Assembly (NCBI GenBank): GCA_963840435.1 | Contig: CAWIYY010000012.1 | Location: 806,001-870,000 of the forward strand | From: Bog-473 sp963840435 | GTDB lineage: Bacteria; Actinomycetota; Acidimicrobiia; Acidimicrobiales; RAAP-2 | Reading direction: 5' to 3' | DNA length: 64,000 nt | Shown here: positions 8,818-16,861 of the stretch, piece after piece | How the letters are laid out: each line of letters begins with the position of its first letter | How positions within the stretch are numbered: position 1 is the stretch's first letter | The notes under the pieces: generated by a model | Told to the model about the DNA's origin: nothing | The model's database searches: none | The model's input: only the letters and a program-made list of their open reading frames with translations | Position numbers and translations under genes: made by a program

Positions 8818-9981
8818 ATGGACTTCACCTACAGCGAAGAGCAAGAGGCCGTCCGCCAGCTGGCCGGGCAGATCTTCGGCGAGCGCGCCACCCACGAGTC
8901 GCTCAAGGCGATCGAGGCGGCGGCGGGACCCGAGGGTCCGATCGACCGTGACCTCTGGCGCGAGCTGGCCAACGCCGGCCTGCTCGGCATCAGCCTGGGC
9001 GAGGATGTCGGCGGCGCCGGCCTCGACTTCGTCGCCACCTGCCTCGTTATCGAAGCGGCCGGTCGCACCGCGGCCTACGTGCCCGTCGTCGAGACGATGG
9101 TCTACGGCGCCCTCCCGATCAGCCTGTTCGGCACCGAGGCCCAGCGCAAGACCTGGCTCAGCGGCGTGGCCAGCGGCGAGACCATCCTCACGGCGGCCAT
9201 GGCCGAACTGGTGGGCGAGGTCATCGTGCCCGGCGGTACCGAGCCGGCCACCACGGCGACGGAGCAGGCCGACGGGTCGTGGACACTGTCTGGGACCAAG
9301 GCCTGCGTGCCGGCGGCCCTCGTGGCCGATGCCATCCTGGTTCCGGCGACCTGTACGGCGGCCAACGGGTCGAGCACCGGCGTCGGCATCTTCATCGTCG
9401 ACCCGACTGCGCCCGGGGTCACGCTCCTCCGTCAGAACACGACGACGGGACGGCCCGAGGCCATCGTCGAACTTTCGGACGTCGCCGTGGCGGGCGACCG
9501 CCGGCTCGGTGACGGCGCCGACGGGGCGGCCATCGTGAGCGCCATCACCGAGTTCGCGACCGCCGCCCTGTGCGTCATGGAGGCGGGGGCGTGCGCGTCG
9601 GCGCTCGACCTGACTGCCGAATACACCAAGACGCGGGTGCAGTTCGAGAAGCCGATCGCCACCTTCCAGGCCGTCGGCCAGCGGGCGGCCGACGCCTACG
9701 TCGACACCGAGGCCATCCGCCTCACGGCCTGGCAGGCCGCCTCACGGCTGGCCAGCGGTTTGCCGGCGACGTCCGAGGTGGCGGTGGCCAAGTACTGGGC
9801 GGCCGAAGGGGGACAGCGCGTCGTGCACGCTGCCTCGCACCTCCACGGCGGCGTCGGCGTCGACCGCGACTACCCGCTGCACCGCTACTTCCTGCTTACC
9901 GAGCAGATCGAGCTCACCCTGGGCGGCGCTGGGGAGAGCCTGCGCCGGCTGGGCAAGATCCTGGCCGACGAGCCGGTCTGA
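8818..9981 (+). CDS. Acyl-CoA dehydrogenase, FadE27/ChsE5-like beta subunit
   Basis: 387-residue member of the short, divergent acyl-CoA dehydrogenase class that acts as the non-catalytic partner in heteromeric steroid enzymes. TAEYTKTRVQFEKPIATFQA and HLHGGVGVDRDYPLHRYFL are the FAD-binding and C-terminal family motifs, and both closely resemble M. tuberculosis FadE27. ATG 8818 has an upstream AGGAGA site. It lies directly behind the FadE26-like gene, the same order as Rv3504-Rv3505. The pair likely forms one alpha2beta2 dehydrogenase. Convergent with the metallopeptidase gene, with only 8 bases between. Confidence 0.88.
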   Translation: MDFTYSEEQEAVRQLAGQIFGERATHESLKAIEAAAGPEGPIDRDLWRELANAGLLGISLGEDVGGAGLDFVATCLVIEAAGRTAAYVPVVETMVYGALPISLFGTEAQRKTWLSGVASGETILTAAMAELVGEVIVPGGTEPATTATEQADGSWTLSGTKACVPAALVADAILVPATCTAANGSSTGVGIFIVDPTAPGVTLLRQNTTTGRPEAIVELSDVAVAGDRRLGDGADGAAIVSAITEFATAALCVMEAGACASALDLTAEYTKTRVQFEKPIATFQAVGQRAADAYVDTEAIRLTAWQAASRLASGLPATSEVAVAKYWAAEGGQRVVHAASHLHGGVGVDRDYPLHRYFLLTEQIELTLGGAGESLRRLGKILADEPV

Positions 9982-9989
9982 GCCCAGCC

Positions 9990-10628
9990 TCAGGATCGGG
10001 GCGTCGAAAGCCCGAGTCCGTAGCCGGCCAGGAACAGCCCCGCCTCGGCGTGGCGCGGGTAGCCGTCCGCTAGGCGGTGGAAGGCGGCCGAGTGGTTGTG
10101 GTGGGTGAGGTGCGCCACCTCGTGGACCAGGACCGAGTCGAGCACCCAGCCCGGGACCGTGCGCAGCCGATGCGAGATCCGGATCTCGCCCGAGTACCAC
10201 GAGCACGAGCCCCAGCGCGCTGACTGGTTGGTGACCCAGCGCACCGAGCTGGCTCGCGCACCGACGAGGTAGCGCTCGCTCAGTTCAGTGGCCCGGGCCA
10301 GCAGTTGGTCGTCGCCATGTACCGACTGCAACCGGTGCCGGGTCATGAGGCGCTCGACGAGCCAGTCGGTCGTCTTGCGCCGCGCCTCGAGGTTGAGATG
10401 GGCCGGGAGCGACACCACGATCTTCCCGCCCACCCACTTCGCCTCGGACGTCTTGCGGCGCCGGGTGCTCACCCGCACCTCGATCTCGGGCAGGGTGGTG
10501 GCGGGATCGACCGCGTGCGGTGGCGGGTCGATGGGTTCGGCCGGATCGACCAGGTCCCAGGCGGCCGGTCGTTCCTCGGGTTCGTCGCCGAAGAGCGGCA
10601 CGGGGTCGAAGAGGGTCACGCCCGGCAT
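9990..10628 (-). CDS. YgjP-like (M48-type) zinc metallopeptidase domain protein
   Basis: 212-residue protein. The C-terminal half carries the YgjP/DUF45 signature: RWGSCS followed about 30 residues later by HEVAH (H169-H173), then THHNHSAAFH, which provides further zinc ligands. The N-terminal 50 residues are acidic/proline-rich and unconserved. Family members are predicted soluble zinc metalloproteases with unknown substrates. ATG 10628 is the first start of a frame that opens cleanly. Not obviously linked to its neighbours. Confidence 0.82.
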   Translation of the reverse strand: MPGVTLFDPVPLFGDEPEERPAAWDLVDPAEPIDPPPHAVDPATTLPEIEVRVSTRRRKTSEAKWVGGKIVVSLPAHLNLEARRKTTDWLVERLMTRHRLQSVHGDDQLLARATELSERYLVGARASSVRWVTNQSARWGSCSWYSGEIRISHRLRTVPGWVLDSVLVHEVAHLTHHNHSAAFHRLADGYPRHAEAGLFLAGYGLGLSTPRS

Positions 10629-10779
10629 TGTGGCGCAGCCGTGTGACCCGTTCGCGAATCCCAGGTCAGAGACCGAGTCAGCCCCGGTGTCAGAACGTCC
10701 GAGTGCGGCCGCCCTCCACCAGTTCGGGTGGCGGCACGTCTCCCGGTCGTCCGCAAGGCAAAGGGTCGACGAGAAGCGT

Positions 10780-11817
10780 TCAGCCCAGGACCAGGTCGGC
10801 CAGAATGCGCAGGGTGGGCACGTCGCCGTTCACCAGGAGCGTGGTGGCCCGCGACGCGCGCCAGGCCTCGAGGTCGTCGCGGATCTTCTCGACCGGGCCG
10901 ATGAGCGAGATCTCCTCGACCAGCGAAGTCGGAACCGCCGCCGCCGCGTCGTCCTTGCGCCCGTCGAGGTAGGCGTCCTGGATTTTGGTGGCCGCCTCCT
11001 CGTAGCCCATGCGGGCGAAGACATCGAAATGGAAGTTCATCTCCTTGGCCCCCATGCCGCCGATGTAGAGGGCGAGAGAGGGCCGGAAGCCGTCGGCCGC
11101 CGCGTCGACGTCGTCGGAGATCACGGTCGGCGCCATGGCCAGCACCTCGAAGTCGTCAGCCGAGTGGCGGGCACCCGGGCGGGCGTGGCCCTCGTCGAGC
11201 GACGCCTCGAAGGCCGACATGGCCCGGGGCGAGAAGAAGATGGGGAACCAGCCGTCGGCGATCTCGGCCGCCAGCGCGATGTTCTTCGGGCCCTCGGCGC
11301 CGAGGATGATCGGGATATCAGGTCGCAGCGCGTGCACGATCGACTTGAGCGGCTTGCCCAGTCCGGTCCCGCCCGGATAGGGCAGCGGGTAGTGCGGGCC
11401 GTCGTTGGTCACCGGCTTCTCGCGCCGCCACACCTGGCGCACGATGTCGACGTACTCGCGGGTGCGGGCCAGGGGAGCCGGGAACGGTTGGCCGTACCAA
11501 CCTTCAACCACCTGGGGCCCCGACACGCCCAGGCCGAGCACGAAGCGCCCGTTCGAGAGATGGTCCATGGTCTGCGCCGCCATGGCCATGGCCGTCGGCG
11601 TGCGCGCCGAGAGCTGGCAGAGCGAGGTGCCGAGCCGGACCTTCTCGGTGCGCGACCCCCACCAGGCCAACGGGGTCAGGGCATCGGAACCGTAGGATTC
11701 CGCCGTCCAGACGGAGTCGTAGCCGAGGCGGTCGGCTTCCTCGACGAGCTCGACGGCATGGGGCGGCGGTCCCGCTCCCCAGTAGCCGAGCTGCAGTCCG
11801 ATCTTCATCGATTTCAT
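10780..11817 (-). CDS. LLM-class F420-dependent oxidoreductase, Rv3520c-like
   Basis: 345-residue TIM-barrel protein of the luciferase-like/F420 superfamily. The segments KIGLQLGYWGAGPP, LGLGVSGPQVVEGWYGQPF and ILGAEGPKNIALAAEI are almost diagnostic of the Rv3520c subfamily (TIGR03559 type). Rv3520c lies in the M. tuberculosis cholesterol-catabolism region, but its reaction is unproven. Start ATG 11817 has AGGGAG six bases upstream; a second ATG lies at 11808. It is the last gene of the P450-LLM-LLM operon, which has a KstR-like box in front, so a steroid-linked hydride transfer is inferred. Confidence 0.88.
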   Translation of the reverse strand: MKSMKIGLQLGYWGAGPPPHAVELVEEADRLGYDSVWTAESYGSDALTPLAWWGSRTEKVRLGTSLCQLSARTPTAMAMAAQTMDHLSNGRFVLGLGVSGPQVVEGWYGQPFPAPLARTREYVDIVRQVWRREKPVTNDGPHYPLPYPGGTGLGKPLKSIVHALRPDIPIILGAEGPKNIALAAEIADGWFPIFFSPRAMSAFEASLDEGHARPGARHSADDFEVLAMAPTVISDDVDAAADGFRPSLALYIGGMGAKEMNFHFDVFARMGYEEAATKIQDAYLDGRKDDAAAAVPTSLVEEISLIGPVEKIRDDLEAWRASRATTLLVNGDVPTLRILADLVLG

Positions 11818-11851
11818 CGACGGCTCCCTACGCTCAATCCTCGGACGCCAC

Positions 11852-12829
11852 TCAGAACTTGGACACGATCTCGTCGGCGAACCAGCGCACGGCGTCGAGC
11901 CGGGAGGCCAGCGCCACCTCGTCGGGCGTCTCGGGGGTGACGGGGACGCCCATCCACGGGGCGCACACGAAGTCGGTGACCCCGACGTCGACGAAGCGCT
12001 GGTAGAGGTCGACGCTCGGGCGTTCGTTGATAGAGAGGTAGATGGCGAAGTCCTCGTCACCCCTCCGCCCGGCCTTCTCGAGTGCCTCCCGGAGTTCTCC
12101 CAAATGGTTCCAGGCCTCTTCTTCGCTGTAGGCGCCGGCGGCGATCCACCCGTCGCACAGCTCGGCGGTGCGACGGAGGGCGACGGGAGAGTGCCCGCCA
12201 CCGATGATGGGCACCGGGGCGGCCGGCGAGGGCTCCATTTGGCATTCGGGCACGTCGTAGTAGTCGCCGTGGAACTCGACGTAGCCGGGGCGCCACAGGG
12301 CGCGCAGGGCGACGATCATTTCGTCGAGGCGCTTGCCCCGGGTGGCGAAGTCCTGCCCGGTCTGGTCGAACTCTTCCTTGCTCCAGCCGACACCCACTCC
12401 GAGGCGCAGGCGGTCGTCCGAGAGCACGGCCGCGGTCGCCGTCGTCTTGGCCACCGTCATGAGGTCGCGCAGCGGAGCGATGTAGATGCCAGTCGTGAAG
12501 ACGAGTTGGTCGGTCAGGGAGGCCAGAGCCGAGATGACGCACATCGGATCGGGCCACGCCGTCTCGTCCTCCCAGCCCGGGTGGCCGTCCTCGCGCTTGG
12601 AGTAGGTGTAGCGCGACTCGCGGCTGCGCGGATTGAAGACGTGGTCCGACACGTAGATGCCGCCGTAGCCGAGCTCCTCGCTGAGCAGGGCCAAAGGCAC
12701 GATCTGGCGCGTGGGCAGGAAGGCAACCGACTGGTGGAAGCGAACGTCGTTGCCCAAGCGGCCCCCCAGACTCCTGGCGGCGACGCTCTTGGCGGCGGCT
12801 TTGGTGCCGCCTCCCATCACGAATGACAT
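11852..12829 (-). CDS. LLM-class F420-dependent oxidoreductase (TIGR03619 type)
   Basis: 325-residue luciferase-like monooxygenase-fold protein. Typical motifs are LALLSEELGYGGIYVSDHV, LVFTTGIYIAPLRD, RLRLGVGVGWSKEEF and PVPIIGGGHSPVALRRTAELCDGW. F420 rather than FMN use is inferred from the subfamily and from the neighbouring Rv3520c-like gene. ATG 12829 starts one base after the P450 stop codon (TGA C ATG), which implies translational coupling. A further ATG lies at 12817. It sits in the middle of a three-gene operon. The substrate is unknown. Confidence 0.86.
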   Translation of the reverse strand: MSFVMGGGTKAAAKSVAARSLGGRLGNDVRFHQSVAFLPTRQIVPLALLSEELGYGGIYVSDHVFNPRSRESRYTYSKREDGHPGWEDETAWPDPMCVISALASLTDQLVFTTGIYIAPLRDLMTVAKTTATAAVLSDDRLRLGVGVGWSKEEFDQTGQDFATRGKRLDEMIVALRALWRPGYVEFHGDYYDVPECQMEPSPAAPVPIIGGGHSPVALRRTAELCDGWIAAGAYSEEEAWNHLGELREALEKAGRRGDEDFAIYLSINERPSVDLYQRFVDVGVTDFVCAPWMGVPVTPETPDEVALASRLDAVRWFADEIVSKF

Positions 12830-12830
12830 G

Positions 12831-14084
12831 TCAGCCGGCCCTTGCCGGCAGGGGGGCGCCGCCGAGCGGGGTCGAGGGTGCGAAGGCGACCGGCAAGTGC
12901 TTGGTGCCATTGATGAAGTTGGACTGGAGCCGCTGCACGTCGCCGTCCTGGCGGATGTCGGGAATGCGCTCGAGCAGGCGGTCGAACATCACCATGATCT
13001 CCATGCGGGCCAGGTTCGCCCCCAGGCAGAAGTGCGGGCCCCCACCGCCGAACGCGATGTGGTTGTTGGGCGAGCGCGTGATGTCGAACGCGTCGGGTGT
13101 TTCGAAGGTGCCCTCGTCGCGGTTGGCCGAGGTATGCCAGAACACCACCTTGTCACCCTCTTGGATCTCCTGGCCGTGGAGCACGGTGTCGGTGGTGGCC
13201 GTGCGCCGGAAGTGCATGACCGGCGTCACGTAGCGCAGCATCTCCTCGACGGCCAGGGGCAGGAGCGAGCGGTCCTCGCGCAACTTCTGCCACTGCTCGG
13301 GGTGGTCGAAGAAGGCGGCCATGGCGCCCGACATCAGGTTCCGGGTCGTCTCGTTGCCGGCCACAATCAGCAACATGAAGAAGAGGTCGAGCTCAAGCTC
13401 GTTCAGCTTCTCGCCCTCCACCTCCGCGCCGATGAGCACCGAGACGAGGTCCTCCTTGGGGGCGAGCTTGCGGTTGTTGGCCAGCTCTTCGGCGTAGCTG
13501 AACACCTGCATGGCCGCCTCACCGGGATCGGCGCCGGGGACCTGGTACTCGGGATCGTCGGACCCGATCATCCGGTTCGACCAGTCGAACACCATGCGGC
13601 GGTCCTCTTGGGGGACGCCCAGCAGTTCGGCAATGACGAGCAAGGGCAGCTCGGCCGAGATCTCCTCGACGAAGTCCGCCGTGCCGCGCTCGCACACTGC
13701 GTCGATGATGCCGTCGGCGTACCCGACGATTTGCCGCTCGAGGTCGCGCACCATCTTGGGGGTGAAGCCCTTGTTGACCAGGCGGCGGTAGCGCGTGTGC
13801 ATGGTCGGGTCCATGTTGAGCATCATCAGCTGCTGCTGGGCCAGCTGGTCGTCCTCCATCTCGCTGAACAGCGAGCTCCGTCGGGCCGAGGAGAAGTGCT
13901 CCCAGTCGCGGTTGACGGTGACACAGTCGTCGTAGCGGGTGACGGCCCAGAAGCCGCCCCGAGGGGCCATCGCCTCGGGGTGCCAGTAGACGGGTGCTTC
14001 GCGGCGCAGTTCGGCGAACCACTGGTGCGGCACACCGGCAACGAAGTTGCGTCCGTCGATGAGGTCGATCTCCTCGAGGCTCAA
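12831..14084 (-). CDS. Cytochrome P450, CYP125/CYP142/CYP124-like
   Basis: 417-residue soluble bacterial P450: I-helix AGNETTRN, ExxR in EEMLRY and heme loop FGGGGPHFCLGANLARM with the Cys ligand. MLNMDPTMHTRYRRLVNKGF, LLGVPQEDRRMVFDWSNRM followed by DDPEY, and a C-terminal NGTKHLPV follow the pattern of mycobacterial CYP125, the cholesterol C26 oxidase. The start is probably TTG 14084 behind AAAGGGGGGG; a GTG a few codons upstream is possible. It heads the operon with two LLM genes, and a KstR-like box lies 60 bases upstream. Sterol side-chain hydroxylation is inferred. Confidence 0.88.
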   Translation of the reverse strand: MSLEEIDLIDGRNFVAGVPHQWFAELRREAPVYWHPEAMAPRGGFWAVTRYDDCVTVNRDWEHFSSARRSSLFSEMEDDQLAQQQLMMLNMDPTMHTRYRRLVNKGFTPKMVRDLERQIVGYADGIIDAVCERGTADFVEEISAELPLLVIAELLGVPQEDRRMVFDWSNRMIGSDDPEYQVPGADPGEAAMQVFSYAEELANNRKLAPKEDLVSVLIGAEVEGEKLNELELDLFFMLLIVAGNETTRNLMSGAMAAFFDHPEQWQKLREDRSLLPLAVEEMLRYVTPVMHFRRTATTDTVLHGQEIQEGDKVVFWHTSANRDEGTFETPDAFDITRSPNNHIAFGGGGPHFCLGANLARMEIMVMFDRLLERIPDIRQDGDVQRLQSNFINGTKHLPVAFAPSTPLGGAPLPARAG

Positions 14085-14143
14085 GGCCCCCCCTTTCCAC
14101 ACGCTCCTACCCCAGGGGCGGTGCCTGCGCTTTCGGACGTTTT

Positions 14144-14157
14144 TAGAACGTGTGTCA
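14144..14157. promoter_or_regulatory. KstR-like operator box 2 (one mismatch)
   Basis: TAGAACGTGTGTCA matches TnnAACnnGTTnnA at 7 of 8 fixed bases (GTG in place of GTT). It lies 60 bases upstream of the P450 start and between that operon and the divergent anbu gene. Of the five boxes it is the only one with a mismatch in the AAC/GTT core. Confidence 0.45.
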
Positions 14158-14315
14158 GTGATCTTAGGCACGGCGACCCGGGCGGCGTCACGGGCCTGCA
14201 CGTCGGTCGGCCCGGCACCGCGGGCGGTAGGGTCCCGGTCGCTGGCCCCGTCAGCTTCGAGCAGTGTCGTTCGAGCGCCGCGGTCCGAGCGTGGCGAGAG
14301 AGGGACGTACCCGAC

Positions 14316-15071
14316 ATGACCTACTGCTTGGCCCTGCGCCTCCACGAAGGCATGATCTTTCTCTCCGACACCCGCACCAACGCCGGGGTGGACGACGTGG
14401 GCACCTACCGCAAGATGCACGTGCTCGAGCCGGCGCCGGACCGGCTGTTCGTGATCGAGTCGGCCGGCAGCCTGGCCACGACCCAACAAGTGCTGGACCG
14501 GATCGCCGGCGACCTCGAGTCCGGCGAGTCGACCGAGAGCCTGGCCACGGTGAACCACCTCTTCGAAGCGGCCCTCTACCTCGGGCGGCTGGGCCGTGAG
14601 GTGGCGTCGTCGCACCAGCAGGCACTCAGCCAGGTCGGGGCTGACGGCACGGCCACCTTCATCCTGGGGGGCCACGTCGGTTCGGACCCGCCCGACATCC
14701 TGCTCGTGTACCCCGAGGGCAACTACATCCGGGCGTCGGACGAGCGCCCCTTCCTTCAGATCGGCGAGAGCAAGTACGGCAAGTTCATGCTGGAGCTGGC
14801 GGTGGAGGCCCACGTCGACCTGGTCACCGCGGCCAAGATCGCCCTCGGCTCGATGCTCAGCACGGCCCGGGCCAACCTGTCCGTCGGTCCGCCCTACGAC
14901 ATCGGCTTCTACCTCAACGAGAGCCGGACGCTCAGCCAGTTCCGCATCGAGAGCGACTCGCCCCTGCTCGACAAGCTGCGCCACATGTGGGAGCAGCACC
15001 TGCTGCGGGGCATCGCCGAGCTCCCGCCCATCACCCAGGACGACCTGACCGACGTCGACGACCTGACGTAG
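14316..15071 (+). CDS. Anbu-type proteasome-like peptidase
   Basis: 251-residue Ntn-hydrolase of the Anbu (ancestral beta-subunit/proteasome-related) family. It begins MTYCLALRLHEG, leaving the candidate nucleophile Thr at position 2 with no propeptide, and continues with ISLSDTRTNAG-like FLSDTRTNAGVDDV, KMHVLEP and the GTATFILGGHVG sheet typical of Anbu. Known Anbu proteins form open-ring or helical assemblies and usually sit with an ATP-grasp, an alpha-E and a transglutaminase gene. None of these partners is here; the neighbours are a divergent P450 and glutaminase. Substrate unknown. Confidence 0.86.
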   Translation: MTYCLALRLHEGMIFLSDTRTNAGVDDVGTYRKMHVLEPAPDRLFVIESAGSLATTQQVLDRIAGDLESGESTESLATVNHLFEAALYLGRLGREVASSHQQALSQVGADGTATFILGGHVGSDPPDILLVYPEGNYIRASDERPFLQIGESKYGKFMLELAVEAHVDLVTAAKIALGSMLSTARANLSVGPPYDIGFYLNESRTLSQFRIESDSPLLDKLRHMWEQHLLRGIAELPPITQDDLTDVDDLT

Positions 15072-15139
15072 GCGGCACGATCAAGACGTTCCGGCTCGGC
15101 GCGCCGGTGGTCGGACAGAGTCGGACGGAGAGGGCAACG

Positions 15140-16201
15140 ATGGTGAACCAGAGCACGAGTGGAGCCGGTGGCCGAGTCGGCGGCGCAGTCACTCCGAGCA
15201 TTTCGACGGGGAACCTGCCGAGCGACGTCGCGGTGCGCGCCGCGGTGTCGGAGGGCTACGAACTCTTCCGGGAGGACGACTCGGGGAAGGTGGCCGACTA
15301 CATCCCGGCCCTGGCTAACGCCCGGCCCGATGCGTTCGGCGTCTGCATCGCCGGCGTGCAGGGTCGCCTCTTCGCGGTGGGCGATGCCGAGGTGCCCTTC
15401 ACGATCCAGAGCATCTCGAAGGTCTTCGTCTTCGCACTGGTCTGTGACGCCCTGGGTCACGACGAGGCGAGGATCAAGCTCGGGGTGAACAGCACGGGCC
15501 TGCCGTTCGACTCGGTGATGGGTATTGAGCTCAACGACGACCGCACCATGAACCCCATGGTCAACGCGGGCGCGCTCGCCACCACCAGCCTGGTTCCGGG
15601 CGCCACGATGGAAGAGAAGTTCGTGCGCATTCAGGATCTCCTGTCCTGCTTTGCCGGCCGGCGGCTCGACGTCGACGAAGGGGTCTACGAATCCGAAGCG
15701 GCGACCAATGACCGCAACCGCGGCATCGCCCACCTGCTTCACGGGTACGGGCGCCTGTACTGCGACCCCGAGCTGGTCACCGACCTCTACACGCGCCAGT
15801 GCGCCCTGCAGGTGACGGCGAGCGACCTCGCCGTCATGGGCGCGACCCTGGCCGACGGTGGGATCAACCCGCAGACAGGAGAGCGGGCCGTGGCCCCGGG
15901 CTGCTGCCGGCGGGTACTGGCGGTGCTCGCCACCTCGGGGCTCTACGAGCGGTCGGGCGACTGGCTCTACGACATCGGGCTGCCGGGCAAGAGCGGTGTG
16001 AGTGGCGGCCTGGTCACCGTCTCGCCCGGCAAGGGCGGCGTCGGGACCTATTCGCCTCCGCTCGACGAGGCAGGTAACAGCGTGCGCGGTCAGCGCATCA
16101 CCACTTACCTGTCCGAACGGCTGGGATTGAACCTCTTCGCGTCGGCGCCGCTGGCTCCTCGGGCCGATCCATCCGATCCATCCGATCCATCCGTCCCCTG
16201 A
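15140..16201 (+). CDS. glsA: Glutaminase (GlsA family)
   Basis: 353-residue serine-dependent beta-lactamase-fold glutaminase, hydrolysing L-glutamine to glutamate and ammonia. The nucleophile motif QSISKVF is at residues 90-96 (Ser91, Lys94). PMVNAGA, ESEAATNDRNR, DLYTRQCAL and GLPGKSGVSGG are conserved family blocks. ATG 15140 follows an AGAGGG site. The C-terminus ends in a short DPSDPSDPS repeat encoded by three 9-bp units, beyond the conserved domain. It stands alone downstream of anbu. Confidence 0.93.
   Translation: MVNQSTSGAGGRVGGAVTPSISTGNLPSDVAVRAAVSEGYELFREDDSGKVADYIPALANARPDAFGVCIAGVQGRLFAVGDAEVPFTIQSISKVFVFALVCDALGHDEARIKLGVNSTGLPFDSVMGIELNDDRTMNPMVNAGALATTSLVPGATMEEKFVRIQDLLSCFAGRRLDVDEGVYESEAATNDRNRGIAHLLHGYGRLYCDPELVTDLYTRQCALQVTASDLAVMGATLADGGINPQTGERAVAPGCCRRVLAVLATSGLYERSGDWLYDIGLPGKSGVSGGLVTVSPGKGGVGTYSPPLDEAGNSVRGQRITTYLSERLGLNLFASAPLAPRADPSDPSDPSVP
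16166..16192. repeat. 9-bp tandem repeat at the end of glsA
   Basis: Three perfect copies of GATCCATCC, coding Asp-Pro-Ser in frame, lie just before the glutaminase stop codon. This is one of many in-frame short repeats in the window. Confidence 0.8.
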
Positions 16202-16206
16202 GCGCG

Positions 16207-16270
16207 GCCTCGACAGCTGCGTGGCCTCGACAACTGTGTGGCCTCGTCAACTGCATGGCCTCGTCACAGG
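16207..16270. repeat. 17-bp degenerate tandem repeat downstream of glsA
   Basis: Three near-identical 17-bp units (GCCTCGACAACTGTGTG type) plus a partial fourth fill the space between the glutaminase stop and the ArsR-controlled promoter. They are not coding. Confidence 0.75.
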
Positions 16271-16298
16271 CCTCATCGCTGACCCACCTCTCGAGGGC

Positions 16299-16347
16299 TT
16301 GACATTCTGCCATTCACAAGTAGATACTTGTACAAGTAAATACTTGT
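16299..16347 (+). promoter_or_regulatory. Promoter with two tandem 16-bp palindromic operators
   Basis: A -35-like TTGACA (16299-16304) is followed after 16 bases by TAGATA (16321-16326). Overlapping and following the -10 are two perfect palindromes back to back, ACAAGTAGATACTTGT (16316-16331) and ACAAGTAAATACTTGT (16332-16347), differing only in the first of their two central bases. Such paired dyads over a promoter are typical metalloregulator/ArsR-type operators. The ArsR-family gene 515 bases downstream is the obvious candidate, giving autorepression of the SRPBCC-arsR-SRPBCC operon. Confidence 0.8.
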
Positions 16348-16374
16348 GCAATTCCACCCGAAAGGATGCAGATC

Positions 16375-16824
16375 ATGTCCAGTACGCAGACCAAGGCAGA
16401 GACCAGGGACTTCGAGTCGGTGAAGGTCTTCGAGGCGACGCCCGAAGCGGTGCTCGCCGCCCTGACGAGTCCTGAGGCCATTGCCGGCTGGTGGGGCCCA
16501 ACCGAGGGCGCAGCCACGCAAAACGAGCACTTCGTGGTCGGGTTCGGCGGCGAACGCCGCATCGACATCGCCGTTATCGAAGACGGCCCCAGCCGGGTCG
16601 AGTGGTCCGTCGAGGGCGCGCCTCAGACCCCCGAGTGGGACGGAACGACGATCGTGTTCGAGCTGACCCCGGCGGGCGGAGGGACCGAGCTGCGCTTCGT
16701 CCACAAGGGCCTCACGCCACAACTCGAGTGCTTCGACATGTGCCACGAAGGCTGGACGCACTACCTGGCCAGCCTGGTGGACTCCGTCGACCGCGGCGAG
16801 GGCGAGCCCTACCGCGGCGAATGA
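16375..16824 (+). CDS. SRPBCC (AHSA1/START-like) domain protein
   Basis: 149-residue protein with the SRPBCC ligand-pocket fold: VKVFEATPEAVLAALTSPEAIAGWWGP is the usual opening of this group, and FVHKGLTPQLECFDMCHEGWTHYLASL is the C-terminal helix. ATG 16375 is spaced eight bases from AAAGGA; an ATG nine bases upstream is less well placed. First gene of an operon with an ArsR regulator and a second SRPBCC gene. Members of the family bind hydrophobic ligands or help detoxification; the ligand here is unknown. Control by the adjacent double palindrome is likely. Confidence 0.85.
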   Translation: MSSTQTKAETRDFESVKVFEATPEAVLAALTSPEAIAGWWGPTEGAATQNEHFVVGFGGERRIDIAVIEDGPSRVEWSVEGAPQTPEWDGTTIVFELTPAGGGTELRFVHKGLTPQLECFDMCHEGWTHYLASLVDSVDRGEGEPYRGE

Positions 16825-16861
16825 GCCGGACGGCATCGCGGACGTCTACGAGAATGGACCC

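Noticed and set aside
12711..14315. Plus-strand open frame across the P450 gene, joined to anbu
   Set aside because: Only the last 251 residues (from 14316) match a family. The rest is antisense to the P450 and LLM genes.
16316..16347. KstR2 operator
   Set aside because: KstR2 sites are AnCAAGnnCTTGnT with two bases between half-sites. Here six bases separate CAAG and CTTG, and an arsR gene is in the operon.
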